NCBI RefSeq assembly: GCF_000478275.1
Contig: NZ_ASJB01000099.1
Span: 204,739-268,738 of the forward strand
Direction of reading: 5' to 3'
Origin: Amycolatopsis orientalis DSM 40040 = KCTC 9412
GTDB taxonomy: Bacteria > Actinomycetota > Actinomycetes > Mycobacteriales > Pseudonocardiaceae
DNA length: 64,000 bases
In this document: one piece after another, positions 17,751 through 26,333 of the stretch
How the letters are laid out: every line of letters starts with the position of its first letter
Position numbering within the stretch: position 1 is the stretch's first letter
Position numbers and translations under genes: made by a program
The notes under the pieces: model-generated
Seen by the model: the letters and a program-made list of their open reading frames with translations, nothing else
Told to the model about the DNA's origin: nothing
Database searches by the model: none

Positions 17751-18214
17751 CGGTCAGGCCGCCGCCACGCCCTGCCGCCGGCACTGATCCGCCACGGCGT
17801 CAGCCTCAGCACGGTGATGTCCGGATCCAGTGGATCTTCGCCGCCCATGATCCTCGGGTCGAAACCCAGCGGCTCCGGTGTTTCCTCGGCCAACCGCCAC
17901 AGATGCCGCCGCGTTTCCTCGTCGTCGGCGTAACCGGCACCGCATTCGGCGACGGCGACCTCGTGCGCCGGGTCCCAGTACGAACACGAGGCGAACGGCG
18001 TCCGCGCGAGATGCGCCTTCTTCAGCGGCGTCGGCCGGGTGAACAGGTGCCCGACGAGGTCGCCGTCCCGCTGTTCCCAGATCGGGTGCACCACCCTCGA
18101 CCTCGGCCGCCCTCGCCGGTCGACCGTCGCGAGCGTGCACCAGACGACGCGATGCGCGACGCGGACGAACTCCGCCATCAGCTCCACCGGCGGCGTGCTA
18201 GATTCCACAACCAT
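17747..18214 (-). CDS. Pyridoxamine 5'-phosphate oxidase-family (FMN-binding split barrel) protein
   Basis: 155 residues if read from ATG 18214; an internal ATG at 18179 is an alternative. The sequence CTLATVDRRGRPRSRVVHPIWE followed by HLFTRPTPLKKAHL is typical of PNPOx-like or F420-dependent split-barrel proteins. The natural substrate is unknown. Its proposed start codon overlaps that of the divergent MarR gene inside a 20-base palindrome. Its stop overlaps the ROK stop on CTAG (17747-17750). Confidence 0.8.
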   Translation of the reverse strand: MVVESSTPPVELMAEFVRVAHRVVWCTLATVDRRGRPRSRVVHPIWEQRDGDLVGHLFTRPTPLKKAHLARTPFASCSYWDPAHEVAVAECGAGYADDEETRRHLWRLAEETPEPLGFDPRIMGGEDPLDPDITVLRLTPWRISAGGRAWRRPDR

Positions 18215-18223
18215 GGTTGTGGA
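18204..18223. promoter_or_regulatory. Perfect 20-bp palindrome spanning two divergent start codons
   Basis: TCCACAACCATGGTTGTGGA is a perfect palindrome centred on CCATGG. It contains the ATG of the PNPOx-like gene (minus, 18212-18214) and the ATG of the MarR gene (plus, 18213-18215). It is a natural binding site for the MarR protein encoded to the right. Confidence 0.75.
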
Positions 18224-18695
18224 TCCTACGCCGTCGAGTCTCGACCTGTCACTGGTCTCGCTGTTCGCCGGCTGGGCGATGAGCGGGGAGATCCAGCGGC
18301 GCCTGACCGCCGACGGACTCGGCGGGACCCGGTTCAACGACGGTGTCGTGTTCCAGCATGTGCTCGCGGGACCGCTCTCGATCTCCGCACTGGCCGAACG
18401 GATGGGCGTGACCCAGCAGGCGGCGTCGAAGGCGGTCGCCGATCTGGAAGGCCGGGGACTGCTGCGGCGCGAGCCGGACCCCGCCGACGCGCGGACCCGG
18501 CTGCTGCACCTGACCGAAACGGCCGAACGGGCCGTCAAGGCGGCACGAAAGCACCGAACGGCGCTGGAAAAGGAACTCATCACGGAATTCGGCGCGGAAC
18601 GCGTCGCGGACGCGAAAGCGTTGCTGGCCGGGATCATCGGCCGCTATGGCGACACGGAGGCGATCCGCGGCCGCCGGATCCGCCCGCCGGTATGA
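18213..18695 (+). CDS. MarR-family transcriptional regulator
   Basis: 160 residues from ATG 18213. The winged helix is clear: GPLSISALAERMGVTQQAASKAVADLEGRGLL, then the beta wing RREPDPADARTRLLHLTE. Flanking helices provide dimerisation. It is divergent from a PNPOx-like gene with overlapping start codons inside a palindrome, so self-control and control of that gene are likely. With no room for a leader on either side, a leaderless transcript or a downstream start must be considered. Confidence 0.88.
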   Translation: MVVDPTPSSLDLSLVSLFAGWAMSGEIQRRLTADGLGGTRFNDGVVFQHVLAGPLSISALAERMGVTQQAASKAVADLEGRGLLRREPDPADARTRLLHLTETAERAVKAARKHRTALEKELITEFGAERVADAKALLAGIIGRYGDTEAIRGRRIRPPV

Positions 18696-18726
18696 CGCGT
18701 CACCTCCGGCCGCTTCGAGAACGCGG

Positions 18727-19233
18727 TCAGGGCGCGATGATCAGGCAGGTGCTCGACGCGGTCGCGAGCACCTTGCCGTCCGCGTCGCGGATGTCCCCCT
18801 CGGCGAACGCCACGCGCGAACCGGCCTTGACCACCCAGCCGTGGGCGCGGATCTCCCCCACCGAGCCGGAAATGGCCCGCAGGAAGTTCACCTTCAGCTC
18901 GACAGAGGTGTAGCCGACCCCGGCGGGCAGGGTCGAATGCACCGCGCACGCCACCGCCGAGTCCAGCAGGGTCGCCGCGACGCCGCCATGCACCGTGCCG
19001 ATGGGGTTGTAGAGCGACTCGTCCGGCGTCGCGGCGAGTACGACGTCGCCGTCGGCCACGCTGACCCAGCGCATCCCGAAATGCGCCGAGATCGGCGGCG
19101 GCGGGATCCGCCCTTCCGCGATCCCGGTCAGGTACTCCCGGCCGGACAGCTCCCGGCCGAGCCGGGCGGTGGGCAGCGGATCCTGCCAGGTCACGGTCTT
19201 CTGCCGGGTCTGGCCGGTGACATCGACGGTCAT
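18727..19233 (-). CDS. PaaI-type hotdog-fold thioesterase
   Basis: 168 residues from ATG 19233, which has AGGAGG just upstream. A longer frame would start inside the operator region and is rejected. The hotdog motif YNPIGTVHGGVAATLLDSAVACAV (about residues 81-104) and TSVELKVNFLRAISG are typical of PaaI/YbgC acyl-CoA thioesterases. Its promoter carries two palindromic sites and it is divergent from a TetR regulator, which probably represses it. Confidence 0.88.
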   Translation of the reverse strand: MTVDVTGQTRQKTVTWQDPLPTARLGRELSGREYLTGIAEGRIPPPPISAHFGMRWVSVADGDVVLAATPDESLYNPIGTVHGGVAATLLDSAVACAVHSTLPAGVGYTSVELKVNFLRAISGSVGEIRAHGWVVKAGSRVAFAEGDIRDADGKVLATASSTCLIIAP

Positions 19234-19241
19234 GCTGCCTC

Positions 19242-19283
19242 CTAAGACGATCGTCCTAGAGTTGTCCAGGACGATCGTCCTAG
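19242..19283. promoter_or_regulatory. Twin operator sites for the adjacent TetR regulator
   Basis: Two 18-base sites (19242-19259 and 19266-19283) share GACGATCGTCCTAG around the palindrome GACGATCGTC, each with one mismatch to perfect symmetry. Centres are 24 bases apart. They fill the gap between the divergent thioesterase and TetR genes. Confidence 0.8.
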
Positions 19284-19292
19284 TCAAGGGCT

Positions 19293-19868
19293 ATGCTCGG
19301 GGACGTGTCCGATGCCACCACACGCGAGCGCATGATCTCGACGGCGATGCGGCTCTTCCGTCGCGAGGGCTACCAGGCGACCTCGTGGCGGCGGCTGGTG
19401 GAGGAGGCCGGGACGCCATGGGGCTCGGCGTACCACCATTTCCCCGGCGGCAAGGAACAGCTCGCGGTCGCCGCGATCGAACTCGGCACCGCCGTCGTGG
19501 CGAAGACGGTCAGGCGCGCTTTCGAGCGCAACGAGACCGTCGAGGACGCGGTGAGCTGGTGGTATCGCAAGGCTGGCGAGGCACTGGCCGCCGACGACTA
19601 CCGCGGCGGCTGCCCGCTCGCCACGATCACCCTGGAGATGGCGCACGCCTCCCCCGCGATCACCAAGGCGTGCCAGGACGCCTTCGCCACCTGGCACGCG
19701 CTGCTGGTGGAACTGCTTGGCGGCCACGGCGTCGAGGACACCGAAGACGTCGCCATCGCCATCATGACCAACCTCGAAGGCGCCTTGCTGGTCAGCCGGG
19801 TCCGCCGATCGCCCGATCCGCTCGACCGCGCCGCGCGGCACGTCGCACTCGTGGCCCGCGCGGCCTAA
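19293..19868 (+). CDS. TetR/AcrR-family regulator (LmrA/YxaF-like)
   Basis: 191 residues from ATG 19293 (GTG 19305 also possible). The N-terminal helix-turn-helix reads RERMISTAMRLFRREGYQAT followed by WGSAYHHFPGGKEQL, typical of the LmrA/YxaF branch. The C-terminal ligand domain (about residues 75-190) includes GGCPLATITLEMA. It is divergent from a thioesterase gene and sits directly beside two matching palindromes, so it most likely binds them. The inducer is unknown. Confidence 0.9.
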   Translation: MLGDVSDATTRERMISTAMRLFRREGYQATSWRRLVEEAGTPWGSAYHHFPGGKEQLAVAAIELGTAVVAKTVRRAFERNETVEDAVSWWYRKAGEALAADDYRGGCPLATITLEMAHASPAITKACQDAFATWHALLVELLGGHGVEDTEDVAIAIMTNLEGALLVSRVRRSPDPLDRAARHVALVARAA

Positions 19869-19877
19869 CATCGGCGG

Positions 19878-20231
19878 GTGAGCATCGAGCCGGACCGGGT
19901 GGACGCCGCCGTCGCCGGGATGGGTGACCGCGACGCGATCACCGAATGGGCGCAACGGTTCTCGCTCGTCGCGGATCCGTCGCGGCTCGCGCTGCTCGTC
20001 TCGATCCACTACGCCCGCGAGATCAGCGTCACCGATCTCGCCGCGGCCACGGGGATGACCGACACCGCGGTCTCCCAGGCGTTGCGGCTCCTGCGCGCGC
20101 ACAGCCTGGTGACGGCGCGGCGCGAAGGCCGGATCGTCCGCTACAGCCTGGCCGACACGACCGTCCACGAACTGATCCACCTGGTGCGGCCGCATCCCGA
20201 AAGCCGAGCGGGCACCGGCGAGCGCGGGTAG
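19878..20231 (+). CDS. ArsR-family winged-helix regulator
   Basis: 117 residues from GTG 19878, nine bases after the TetR stop. The sequence ITEWAQRFSLVADPSRLALL, then VTDLAAATGMTDTAVSQALRLLRAHSLVTARREGRIVRYSL, is a canonical ArsR/SmtB winged helix. The last helix has DTTVHELIHLVRPHPE, with Asp and His residues placed as in the alpha5 metal sites of SmtB-like sensors, so metal sensing is possible. It precedes the phosphoglucomutase/phosphorylase pair by 11 bases; metal-related targets are not seen nearby. Confidence 0.87.
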   Translation: MSIEPDRVDAAVAGMGDRDAITEWAQRFSLVADPSRLALLVSIHYAREISVTDLAAATGMTDTAVSQALRLLRAHSLVTARREGRIVRYSLADTTVHELIHLVRPHPESRAGTGERG

Positions 20232-20242
20232 CGTGCGGAGAC

Positions 20243-20974
20243 ATGATCGGTCTGCCCGACACCATCACGGCCTGTCTCTTCGACCTCGACGGCGTGCTGA
20301 CCGGAACCGCCGCCCAGCACCGCGAAGCGTGGAAACGCACGTTCGACGAGTTCCTGCGCGCCCGCGACGGTGACGCGTTCTCTCCGTTCACCGACGCCGA
20401 TTACGCGGCCTACGTCGACGGAAGGCCGAGGGCCGACGGCGTCCGCACCTTCCTCACCTCGCGCGGGATCGAGCTCCCCGAGGGCGGTCCGGACGACGAC
20501 ATCGACGCCGCCACCGTCAACGGCATCGGGAACCGCAAGAACCAGCTGGTCTTGAAGATCATCGACGAAGAAGGCGTCACGCCGTACCCGGGATCCGTGC
20601 GCTATCTGGAGGCGGCGAAGGCGGCGGGCCTGCGCATCGGCGTGGTCACCTCGTCCGCGAACGGCGCGAAAGTGCTCGACGCCGCCGACCTGACCAGGTT
20701 CGTCGAAGCGCGGATCGACGGGATCGTGATCACCGAAAAGGGCCTGCGCGGCAAGCCCGCCCCCGATTCGTTCCTCGCCGGTGCCGAGGCCTTCGGCGTT
20801 CCCCCGGAACACGCGGCCGTGTTCGAGGACGCGCTCGCGGGTGTGCAGGCCGGGAAGGAAGGCAGTTTCGGTTACGTGGTCGGGGTGAACCGCGCGCATC
20901 AGGCGGGCGAACTGCTCGAGCACGGTGCCGATGTCGTGGTGGACGACCTCGCCGAACTGCTGGAGGACAAGTGA
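20243..20974 (+). CDS. pgmB: Beta-phosphoglucomutase-type HAD hydrolase
   Basis: 243 residues from ATG 20243. HAD motif I FDLDGVLTGTA with nucleophile and acid/base Asp, motif II VVTSSANG and Lys in GKPAPDSFL are present, with the helical cap in between. It is translationally coupled to the following GH65 enzyme (GTGA overlap, 20971-20974). Together they fit phosphorolysis of an alpha-glucoside such as maltose or trehalose to beta-glucose 1-phosphate and its conversion to glucose 6-phosphate. Confidence 0.88.
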   Translation: MIGLPDTITACLFDLDGVLTGTAAQHREAWKRTFDEFLRARDGDAFSPFTDADYAAYVDGRPRADGVRTFLTSRGIELPEGGPDDDIDAATVNGIGNRKNQLVLKIIDEEGVTPYPGSVRYLEAAKAAGLRIGVVTSSANGAKVLDAADLTRFVEARIDGIVITEKGLRGKPAPDSFLAGAEAFGVPPEHAAVFEDALAGVQAGKEGSFGYVVGVNRAHQAGELLEHGADVVVDDLAELLEDK

Positions 20975-23331
20975 CCGATCCGCTTTTCCGCGGCTACGAG
21001 GTCGCGCCATGGGAGCTGCGCTGGCGCGGGATGGACGTCGATGCCCTGCAGCGGACGGAATCGGCGTTCGCGGTGTCCAACGGGCACATCGGCCTGCGCG
21101 GCACCCTGGAGGAGGCCGAACCCCGCGGCCTGCCGGGCACCTATCTGAACGGCTTCTACGAACAGCACGACCTTCCTTACGCGGAAACCGGTTACGGCTA
21201 CCCGGAAGAAGGCCAGACCGTCGTCAACGTGACCGACGGCAAGATCATCCGGCTGCTGGTCGAGGACGAACCACTCGACATGCGCTACGGCCAGGCGACC
21301 GACCACGACCGCGTCCTCGACTTCCGCAAGGGCACGCTCGCCCGCGACACCGTGTGGTCCTCGCCGACCGGGCGCCGGGTGCGGGTGAAGACCGAACGCC
21401 TGGTCTCCTTCACCCAGCGCGCCGTCGCCGCGATCCGGTACGAGGTCGAACCGCTCGACGACGAACTTCAGCTGGTGGTGCAGTCGGATCTGCTGGCCAA
21501 CGAGCCGATCGAATCCGACACCCGCGATCCCCGCGTCGCGGCGGCACTGGAGTCCCCACTGGTCGCGGAGTTCCAGCACGCCGAGGGCTATCACGCGGTA
21601 CTCGTGCACCAGACCCGCCGGTCCGGGCTGCGGATGGCGGCGGCGATGGACCACAAGATCGACGTCACCGACGGTGTCCGCACGCACATCGAGGCCGAAG
21701 AGGACCTGGCGCGGCTCACCATCGCCGTCGACGTGCCGAAGGGCGGACGGCTGCGGATCACCAAGTACCTCGCCTACGGCTGGTCCGCGCAGCGTTCGCT
21801 GCCCGCCGTGCGCGCACAGGTCGAGGCCGCGCTCGCCGGCGCGCGGCAGACCGGCTGGAAAGGACTGCTCGCCGAGCAGAAGGAGTTCCTCGACGACTTC
21901 TGGGAGACCTCGGACATCGAGATCGAGGGCGACCCGGAACTGCAGCAGGCGGTGCGGTTCGCGCTCTTCCATCTGCTGCAGGCCGGTGCCCGCGGCGAGA
22001 CGAGGGCCTTGGCGGGCAAGGGATTGACCGGCCCCGGTTACGACGGGCACGCGTTCTGGGACACCGAGACCTTCGTGCTGCCCGTGCTCACCTACAGCAT
22101 CCCGGACGCCGCCCGCGACGCCCTGCGCTGGCGTCACTCCACTTTGGACAAAGCGAGGGAAAGGGCGGCACAGCTGGGATTACGCGGCGCGGCGTTCCCC
22201 TGGCGGTCCATCAACGGCGCGGAATGTTCGGCGTACTGGCCGGCGGGCACGGCGGCGTTCCACGTCAGCGCGGACATCTCCGACGCCGTCGTGCGCTACC
22301 TCAACGCCACCGGCGACGACGAGTTCATGCGGACCTGCGGCGCGGAACTGCTCCTCGAAACAGCCCGGATGTGGTTGTCGCTGGGGCATTTCGACCGGCG
22401 GGGCCGGTTCCGGATCGACGGTGTCACCGGACCGGACGAGTACTCCGCGGTGGCGGACAACAACGTCTACACGAACCTCATGGCACGACGGAACCTGTTC
22501 TACGCCGCCGAAATCTGCGGACAGCACGCGGACGTGGCCGAAGCCTTCGACGTCGGCGCGGACGAGGTCGCGTCGTGGCGCAAGGCGGCCGAGTCGATGC
22601 TGATCCCCTACGACGAAGAACTCGGCGTCCATCCGCAGTCCGAAGGATTCCTGGAGCACGCCGACTGGGATTTCGAGGCCACCAAGCAGGATTTCTACCC
22701 GCTGCTGCTGAACTTCCCGTACTTCGACCTGTACCGCAAGCAGGTGGTCAAGCAGGCGGACCTGGTGCTGGCGCTGCATCTGTGCGGGGATTCCTTCACT
22801 CCGGAGGAGAAGGCGCGCGATTTCGCCTACTACGAGGCACGGACGGTACGCGATTCCTCGCTTTCGGCGGGAACGCAGGCCGTGATGGCGGCCGAAGTCG
22901 GGCATCTGGAACTGGCCTACGACTACCTCGCCGAAGCGGCTCTCACCGACCTGCACGACGTGCACAACAACGTCCGCAACGGCTTGCACCTGGCTTCGCT
23001 GGCGGGTGCCTGGCAGGGCACCGTCGCCGGGTTCGGCGGGCTGCGCGACCACGGCGGGCGGCTGACCTTCGCACCGCGGCTACCGCCGCAGCTCCGGCGG
23101 ATCGCGTTCCGGCTGACCTTCCGGGGCACCCGGTTCCAGGTCGAGATCGGCCACGAGAGCGCGACGTATCACGTGATCACCGGGGATCCGCTGGAACTGG
23201 CGCACCACGGCGAGACGTTCACGGTCACGACCGAGCCGGTGCGGCTGCCGATCCCCGCCATCGATCCGGGTCCGGCGCCGGTGCAGCCCGCAGGCCGCGC
23301 TCCGGCGCGACGGCAGCCGAAGGACGGGTGA
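20971..23331 (+). CDS. GH65 family disaccharide phosphorylase
   Basis: 786 residues from GTG 20971. It shows the N-terminal super-sandwich domain, the (alpha/alpha)6 barrel and the C-terminal sheet of family GH65. The segment GLTGPGYDGHAFWDTETFVLP (about 351-371) and the catalytic acid in VTGPDEYSAVADNNVY (Glu490) are intact. Such enzymes phosphorolyse maltose, trehalose, kojibiose or related alpha-glucosides. The coupled beta-phosphoglucomutase argues for an inverting phosphorylase making beta-glucose 1-phosphate. No signal peptide, so it is cytoplasmic. The exact disaccharide cannot be read from sequence. Confidence 0.9.
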   Translation: MTDPLFRGYEVAPWELRWRGMDVDALQRTESAFAVSNGHIGLRGTLEEAEPRGLPGTYLNGFYEQHDLPYAETGYGYPEEGQTVVNVTDGKIIRLLVEDEPLDMRYGQATDHDRVLDFRKGTLARDTVWSSPTGRRVRVKTERLVSFTQRAVAAIRYEVEPLDDELQLVVQSDLLANEPIESDTRDPRVAAALESPLVAEFQHAEGYHAVLVHQTRRSGLRMAAAMDHKIDVTDGVRTHIEAEEDLARLTIAVDVPKGGRLRITKYLAYGWSAQRSLPAVRAQVEAALAGARQTGWKGLLAEQKEFLDDFWETSDIEIEGDPELQQAVRFALFHLLQAGARGETRALAGKGLTGPGYDGHAFWDTETFVLPVLTYSIPDAARDALRWRHSTLDKARERAAQLGLRGAAFPWRSINGAECSAYWPAGTAAFHVSADISDAVVRYLNATGDDEFMRTCGAELLLETARMWLSLGHFDRRGRFRIDGVTGPDEYSAVADNNVYTNLMARRNLFYAAEICGQHADVAEAFDVGADEVASWRKAAESMLIPYDEELGVHPQSEGFLEHADWDFEATKQDFYPLLLNFPYFDLYRKQVVKQADLVLALHLCGDSFTPEEKARDFAYYEARTVRDSSLSAGTQAVMAAEVGHLELAYDYLAEAALTDLHDVHNNVRNGLHLASLAGAWQGTVAGFGGLRDHGGRLTFAPRLPPQLRRIAFRLTFRGTRFQVEIGHESATYHVITGDPLELAHHGETFTVTTEPVRLPIPAIDPGPAPVQPAGRAPARRQPKDG

Positions 23332-23349
23332 CGCGGGTCGGCCCGACCG

Positions 23350-23404
23350 TGTTATGAACGGGACTTTCATTACAAATTTTGTAATGAAAGTCCCGTTCAT
23401 AACA
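23350..23404. terminator. Perfect 27-bp-arm palindrome after the GH65 gene
   Basis: Arms 23350-23376 and 23378-23404 are perfectly complementary with a single central base. It lies between the stop of the GH65 gene (23331) and the stop of a small minus-strand gene (23416). It is the right place for a two-way terminator, although the absence of a loop also makes it a cruciform candidate. Confidence 0.85.
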
Positions 23405-23415
23405 CGTCGGGGCGC

Positions 23416-23592
23416 TCAGTCCGGCGGTTCGACCGGCACCTCACCGCTGCCGGGGACCCCGTCGATGTCGTCGGTCCCGTGGGGCCCGATGTCACGGTTG
23501 GGCGCGCTCGGCACGTCGGTCTTCGGCTGGGTCTTGCGAAGGTCGTCGAGGTCTTCTTCGTCTTGCCCGAAGTTCTTCTTGCTTTCCCTCAT
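23416..23592 (-). CDS. Small acidic hypothetical protein (58 residues)
   Basis: An open frame from ATG 23592 to TGA 23416 encodes MRESKKNFGQDEEDLDDLRK at the start and ends with PVEPPD. It is very acidic, rich in Asp, Glu and Pro, without hydrophobic core or cysteine, so it is probably disordered. GAGGGGG about ten bases upstream could serve as ribosome binding site, and third codon positions are GC rich as in real genes here. I do not recognise a family. It ends against the palindrome at 23350-23404. Confidence 0.6.
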   Translation of the reverse strand: MRESKKNFGQDEEDLDDLRKTQPKTDVPSAPNRDIGPHGTDDIDGVPGSGEVPVEPPD

Positions 23593-23631
23593 GTGTCCGG
23601 GGTACCCCCTCGCGCCCGGATACGCCAGTTT

Positions 23632-24588
23632 TCAGGCGGCTTTCGCCGGTTTACCGTCGAGACCGACCAGGCCGTCGAGCATGTTCAGCAGCAGGCCGTC
23701 CCTGGTCGACCAGGGGCAGATGGCGACCTGGCCACCGGCAAGGGTCAACAGCGCCTCGGCGACGATCGCGCCTGCCAGTGCCTGGTGGGAGCGCTGCCGC
23801 GAGATGCCCGGCAGTTCGGCGCGGCGTTTCGCGGGCAGCTTCGCGAGCCGCGGGATCCACGCGCGGAGGTCGTCGAGGTGCAGTTCGCGAGAGCGGGACG
23901 GCCGGTCGCCGGCGAGCCGCGCGAGTTGCCGCAGCACCTTGGAGCAGCCGACGGCGCGGTGATCCCGGATCTCCGGCAGCACGTCCTGCATCGCGTCGCG
24001 GACCTCGTCGAGGACGTGTTCCCGCATGGCCCGCACGACCTTGGGCGACGGACATTCGGTGGACATCCAGTCGCGCGTCAGCGATCGGGCACCGAGTGGC
24101 AGCGAATGCGCGAACCCGGCCTCTTCCGCCTTGCCCGCGGCGAGTTCGACGGTCCCGCCGCCGATGTCGAGTACCAGCAATCCGCCGGCGGAAGCGCCGT
24201 ACCACCGGCGCGCGCCGACGTAGGCCAGTTCCGCCTCGCGGCGCCCGGTGAGGAACTGCAGTTTGACGCCGGTGGCCTTGGCGACGTCACCGACGACCTG
24301 CTTCACGTTGGCCGCGTCGCGGATCGAGGATGTCGCAAGCGGGTACACGTTCTCGACGCCGTGCTTGGCCGCCGTCGTCACCCCGGCCTCGACGGCGGAC
24401 GCGACGGCGTCGATACCCCGCCGGGTCAGCTTCCCGTCGTCGTCCAGTTCCCTGTCGAGCCGCAGCCGCGTTTGGTGGCTCAGCACCGGCTCGAGCGGCG
24501 TTCCGCCCCTGGCGAGCACCACCAGCCGCGCACTGAACGACCCGACGTCCAGGACGGCGGCCGTCGGTTCCCCGATCTTTCCGCGCAC
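23632..24588 (-). CDS. Ppx/GppA-family phosphatase
   Basis: 318 residues from GTG 24588 (GTG 24603 in frame just upstream is an alternative). The actin-like fold is marked by VLDVGSFSARLVVL near the start and LLVLDIGGGTVELAAG in the second half of domain I. The family hydrolyses inorganic polyphosphate or pppGpp. Short single-copy actinobacterial members of this length (Ppx1-like) lack the C-terminal HD domain, as here. It appears to be a single transcription unit. Confidence 0.88.
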   Translation of the reverse strand: MRGKIGEPTAAVLDVGSFSARLVVLARGGTPLEPVLSHQTRLRLDRELDDDGKLTRRGIDAVASAVEAGVTTAAKHGVENVYPLATSSIRDAANVKQVVGDVAKATGVKLQFLTGRREAELAYVGARRWYGASAGGLLVLDIGGGTVELAAGKAEEAGFAHSLPLGARSLTRDWMSTECPSPKVVRAMREHVLDEVRDAMQDVLPEIRDHRAVGCSKVLRQLARLAGDRPSRSRELHLDDLRAWIPRLAKLPAKRRAELPGISRQRSHQALAGAIVAEALLTLAGGQVAICPWSTRDGLLLNMLDGLVGLDGKPAKAA

Positions 24589-24810
24589 GCGAGGACACCT
24601 CACCTTCGTCGCGAACGTATTCCCCCGAGCTTTCGGTTTCACTCCTGATAATGGCCGATTTTCCGGCCGTTCAGGCGCGCTTTACGTTCTCTTCCCACCG
24701 CGAGGCCACTTTTTGACCTCGCCGGGGGCGCGTCGACGCAGGTAGACACTACCGCATCGATCCAGGTGAGAGGTTCGACTCCCTCAGTGCGTCGGAAAAC
24801 TTCGAACGAA

Positions 24811-25851
24811 CTAGCCGACGAGTTCGCGCAACTTCGACACCTGGGCGACCCGGGCTTCGCGGCCGGGGAGCAGCGGATTGACCACCAGCGTGGTCGCGCC
24901 CGCCTCCCGGAAGGCGGCCAGCCGCTCCTTGACGTAGCCCTCGGGGCCGACCAGCGAGATCGCCCTGATCAGCTCCTTCGGCACCGCCGCGGCGGCCTCG
25001 TCCTTCTTGCCGTCCAGGTACAGGTCCTGGATGAGCTTGGCTTCGGCCTCGTAGCCGTAGCGCTGCGCGAGGCTGTTGTAGAAGTTCTTGCCGCGCGCGC
25101 CCATCCCGCCGATGTAGAGCGCCAGCATGCCGCGCAGGTGGTCAAGCAGCCCGTCGACGTCGTCGCCGATCGCCAGCGCGGTCCCGACGAAGGTGTCCAG
25201 CTCCCCCAGCGACGGGTCGCGCTTCGCCTTGCCCTCGGCCAGCGACGCGCCCCAGACCTCGGCGGCCTTCTCGGGATGGAAGAAGATCGGCTCCCAGCCC
25301 TCGGCGAGTTCGGCGGTGAGCGCGACGTTCTTCGGGCCGATCGAGGCGAGCAGGATCGGGATCCGCTCGCGCACCGGGTGATTGATCAGCTTCAGCGGCT
25401 TGCCGAGGCCCGTGCCCTGCTCGGGCGGCAACGGGATCGTGTAGTGGGTGCCCGAATGCACGACCTTCTCCCGCCGCCACACCTGACGGCAGATGTCGAT
25501 GATCTCGCGGGTGCGGCCGAGGGGCGCGTCGTACTTCACGCCGTGGAAACCCTCGATGACCTGCGGTCCCGACGCGCCGATACCGAGGGTGAACCGGCCG
25601 TCGGAGACGAAGTCGAGCCCGGCGGCGGTCATCGCGGTCAGCGTCGGCGTGCGCGTGTAGATCTGGAAGATGCCGGAGGCGATCTGGACCCGCTCGGTCT
25701 TCGCGGCGACGTAGCCGAGCTGGCTGACCGCGTCGAACGAGTAGGCCTCGGGGACGAAGACGATGTCCAGTCCGGCCTTCTCCAGCTCGACGATGTCCGC
25801 CACGCTCTCGGCGAAGCCACCCGCGTAGTTGATCGCGGTCCCGATCCTCAT
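24811..25851 (-). CDS. LLM-class F420-dependent oxidoreductase
   Basis: 346 residues. A luciferase-like TIM barrel with MRIGTAINYAGGF at the start, VFVPEAYSFDAVSQLGYVAAKT and GRFTLGIGASGPQVIEGFHG fits the actinobacterial F420-dependent branch. Members carry out two-electron reductions with coenzyme F420. The substrate is unknown. It stands alone, with about 220 bases free on the left and a long AT-richer gap on its promoter side. Confidence 0.88.
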   Translation of the reverse strand: MRIGTAINYAGGFAESVADIVELEKAGLDIVFVPEAYSFDAVSQLGYVAAKTERVQIASGIFQIYTRTPTLTAMTAAGLDFVSDGRFTLGIGASGPQVIEGFHGVKYDAPLGRTREIIDICRQVWRREKVVHSGTHYTIPLPPEQGTGLGKPLKLINHPVRERIPILLASIGPKNVALTAELAEGWEPIFFHPEKAAEVWGASLAEGKAKRDPSLGELDTFVGTALAIGDDVDGLLDHLRGMLALYIGGMGARGKNFYNSLAQRYGYEAEAKLIQDLYLDGKKDEAAAAVPKELIRAISLVGPEGYVKERLAAFREAGATTLVVNPLLPGREARVAQVSKLRELVG

Positions 25852-25937
25852 CCGAACTCCTCACAAACTACTGAGCGGTCGCTTACTCCATCGCTTGACG
25901 CAGTCTCGCGGGATCCCGCTCGCGACGCTAACGACTT

Positions 25938-26189
25938 GTGAACCTAAACACACCGGCGCGCCCGCGGCCGGACGACCACCGGACGCCGCCCGGCGGGACG
26001 GCGGCGGTCACCAACGCCGAATGGGGATTCACGGAAAATCCCAATATCGGAATTCCCGCGGAGGAAATTCACCTACAGCAGAACTACGCCGATCGGCCTA
26101 GTTACAAGAATGACAAGCACTTCACTCGATCGCGTGATACTCATGGCGCTCGGGCGGTATCGATAGAGTCGCGGACGCACAAGTGCTAG
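25938..26189 (+). CDS. Doubtful small ORF (83 residues)
   Basis: A GTG-initiated frame whose first half is Pro/Arg rich and whose second half (TENPNIGIPAEEIHLQQNYA) uses AT-rich codons unlike its neighbours. No recognisable domain, no clear ribosome binding site. It occupies the 470-base gap between the LLM oxidoreductase and the first Roadblock gene; otherwise I see nothing definite in that gap. It may be non-coding. Confidence 0.25.
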   Translation: MNLNTPARPRPDDHRTPPGGTAAVTNAEWGFTENPNIGIPAEEIHLQQNYADRPSYKNDKHFTRSRDTHGARAVSIESRTHKC

Positions 26190-26333
26190 CTTTCCTCGAA
26201 TTCAAAACCCGATCGGGTGATCATTTCGCCCCTTTTCCGGCGCCCCGCGAGATCACCGAATCGGGCCGACGCGTGAATGCGCCGCCGCCACCCCCGGCCG
26301 CCCGCTCACGCCCCTGAACAGGAAGTAAGAGCA

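Noticed and set aside
24745..24795. tRNA-like T-loop sequence GGTTCGACTCCC
   Set aside because: The T-stem does not pair well, and no anticodon or acceptor arm can be built around it. At most it is a remnant; not called as a tRNA.
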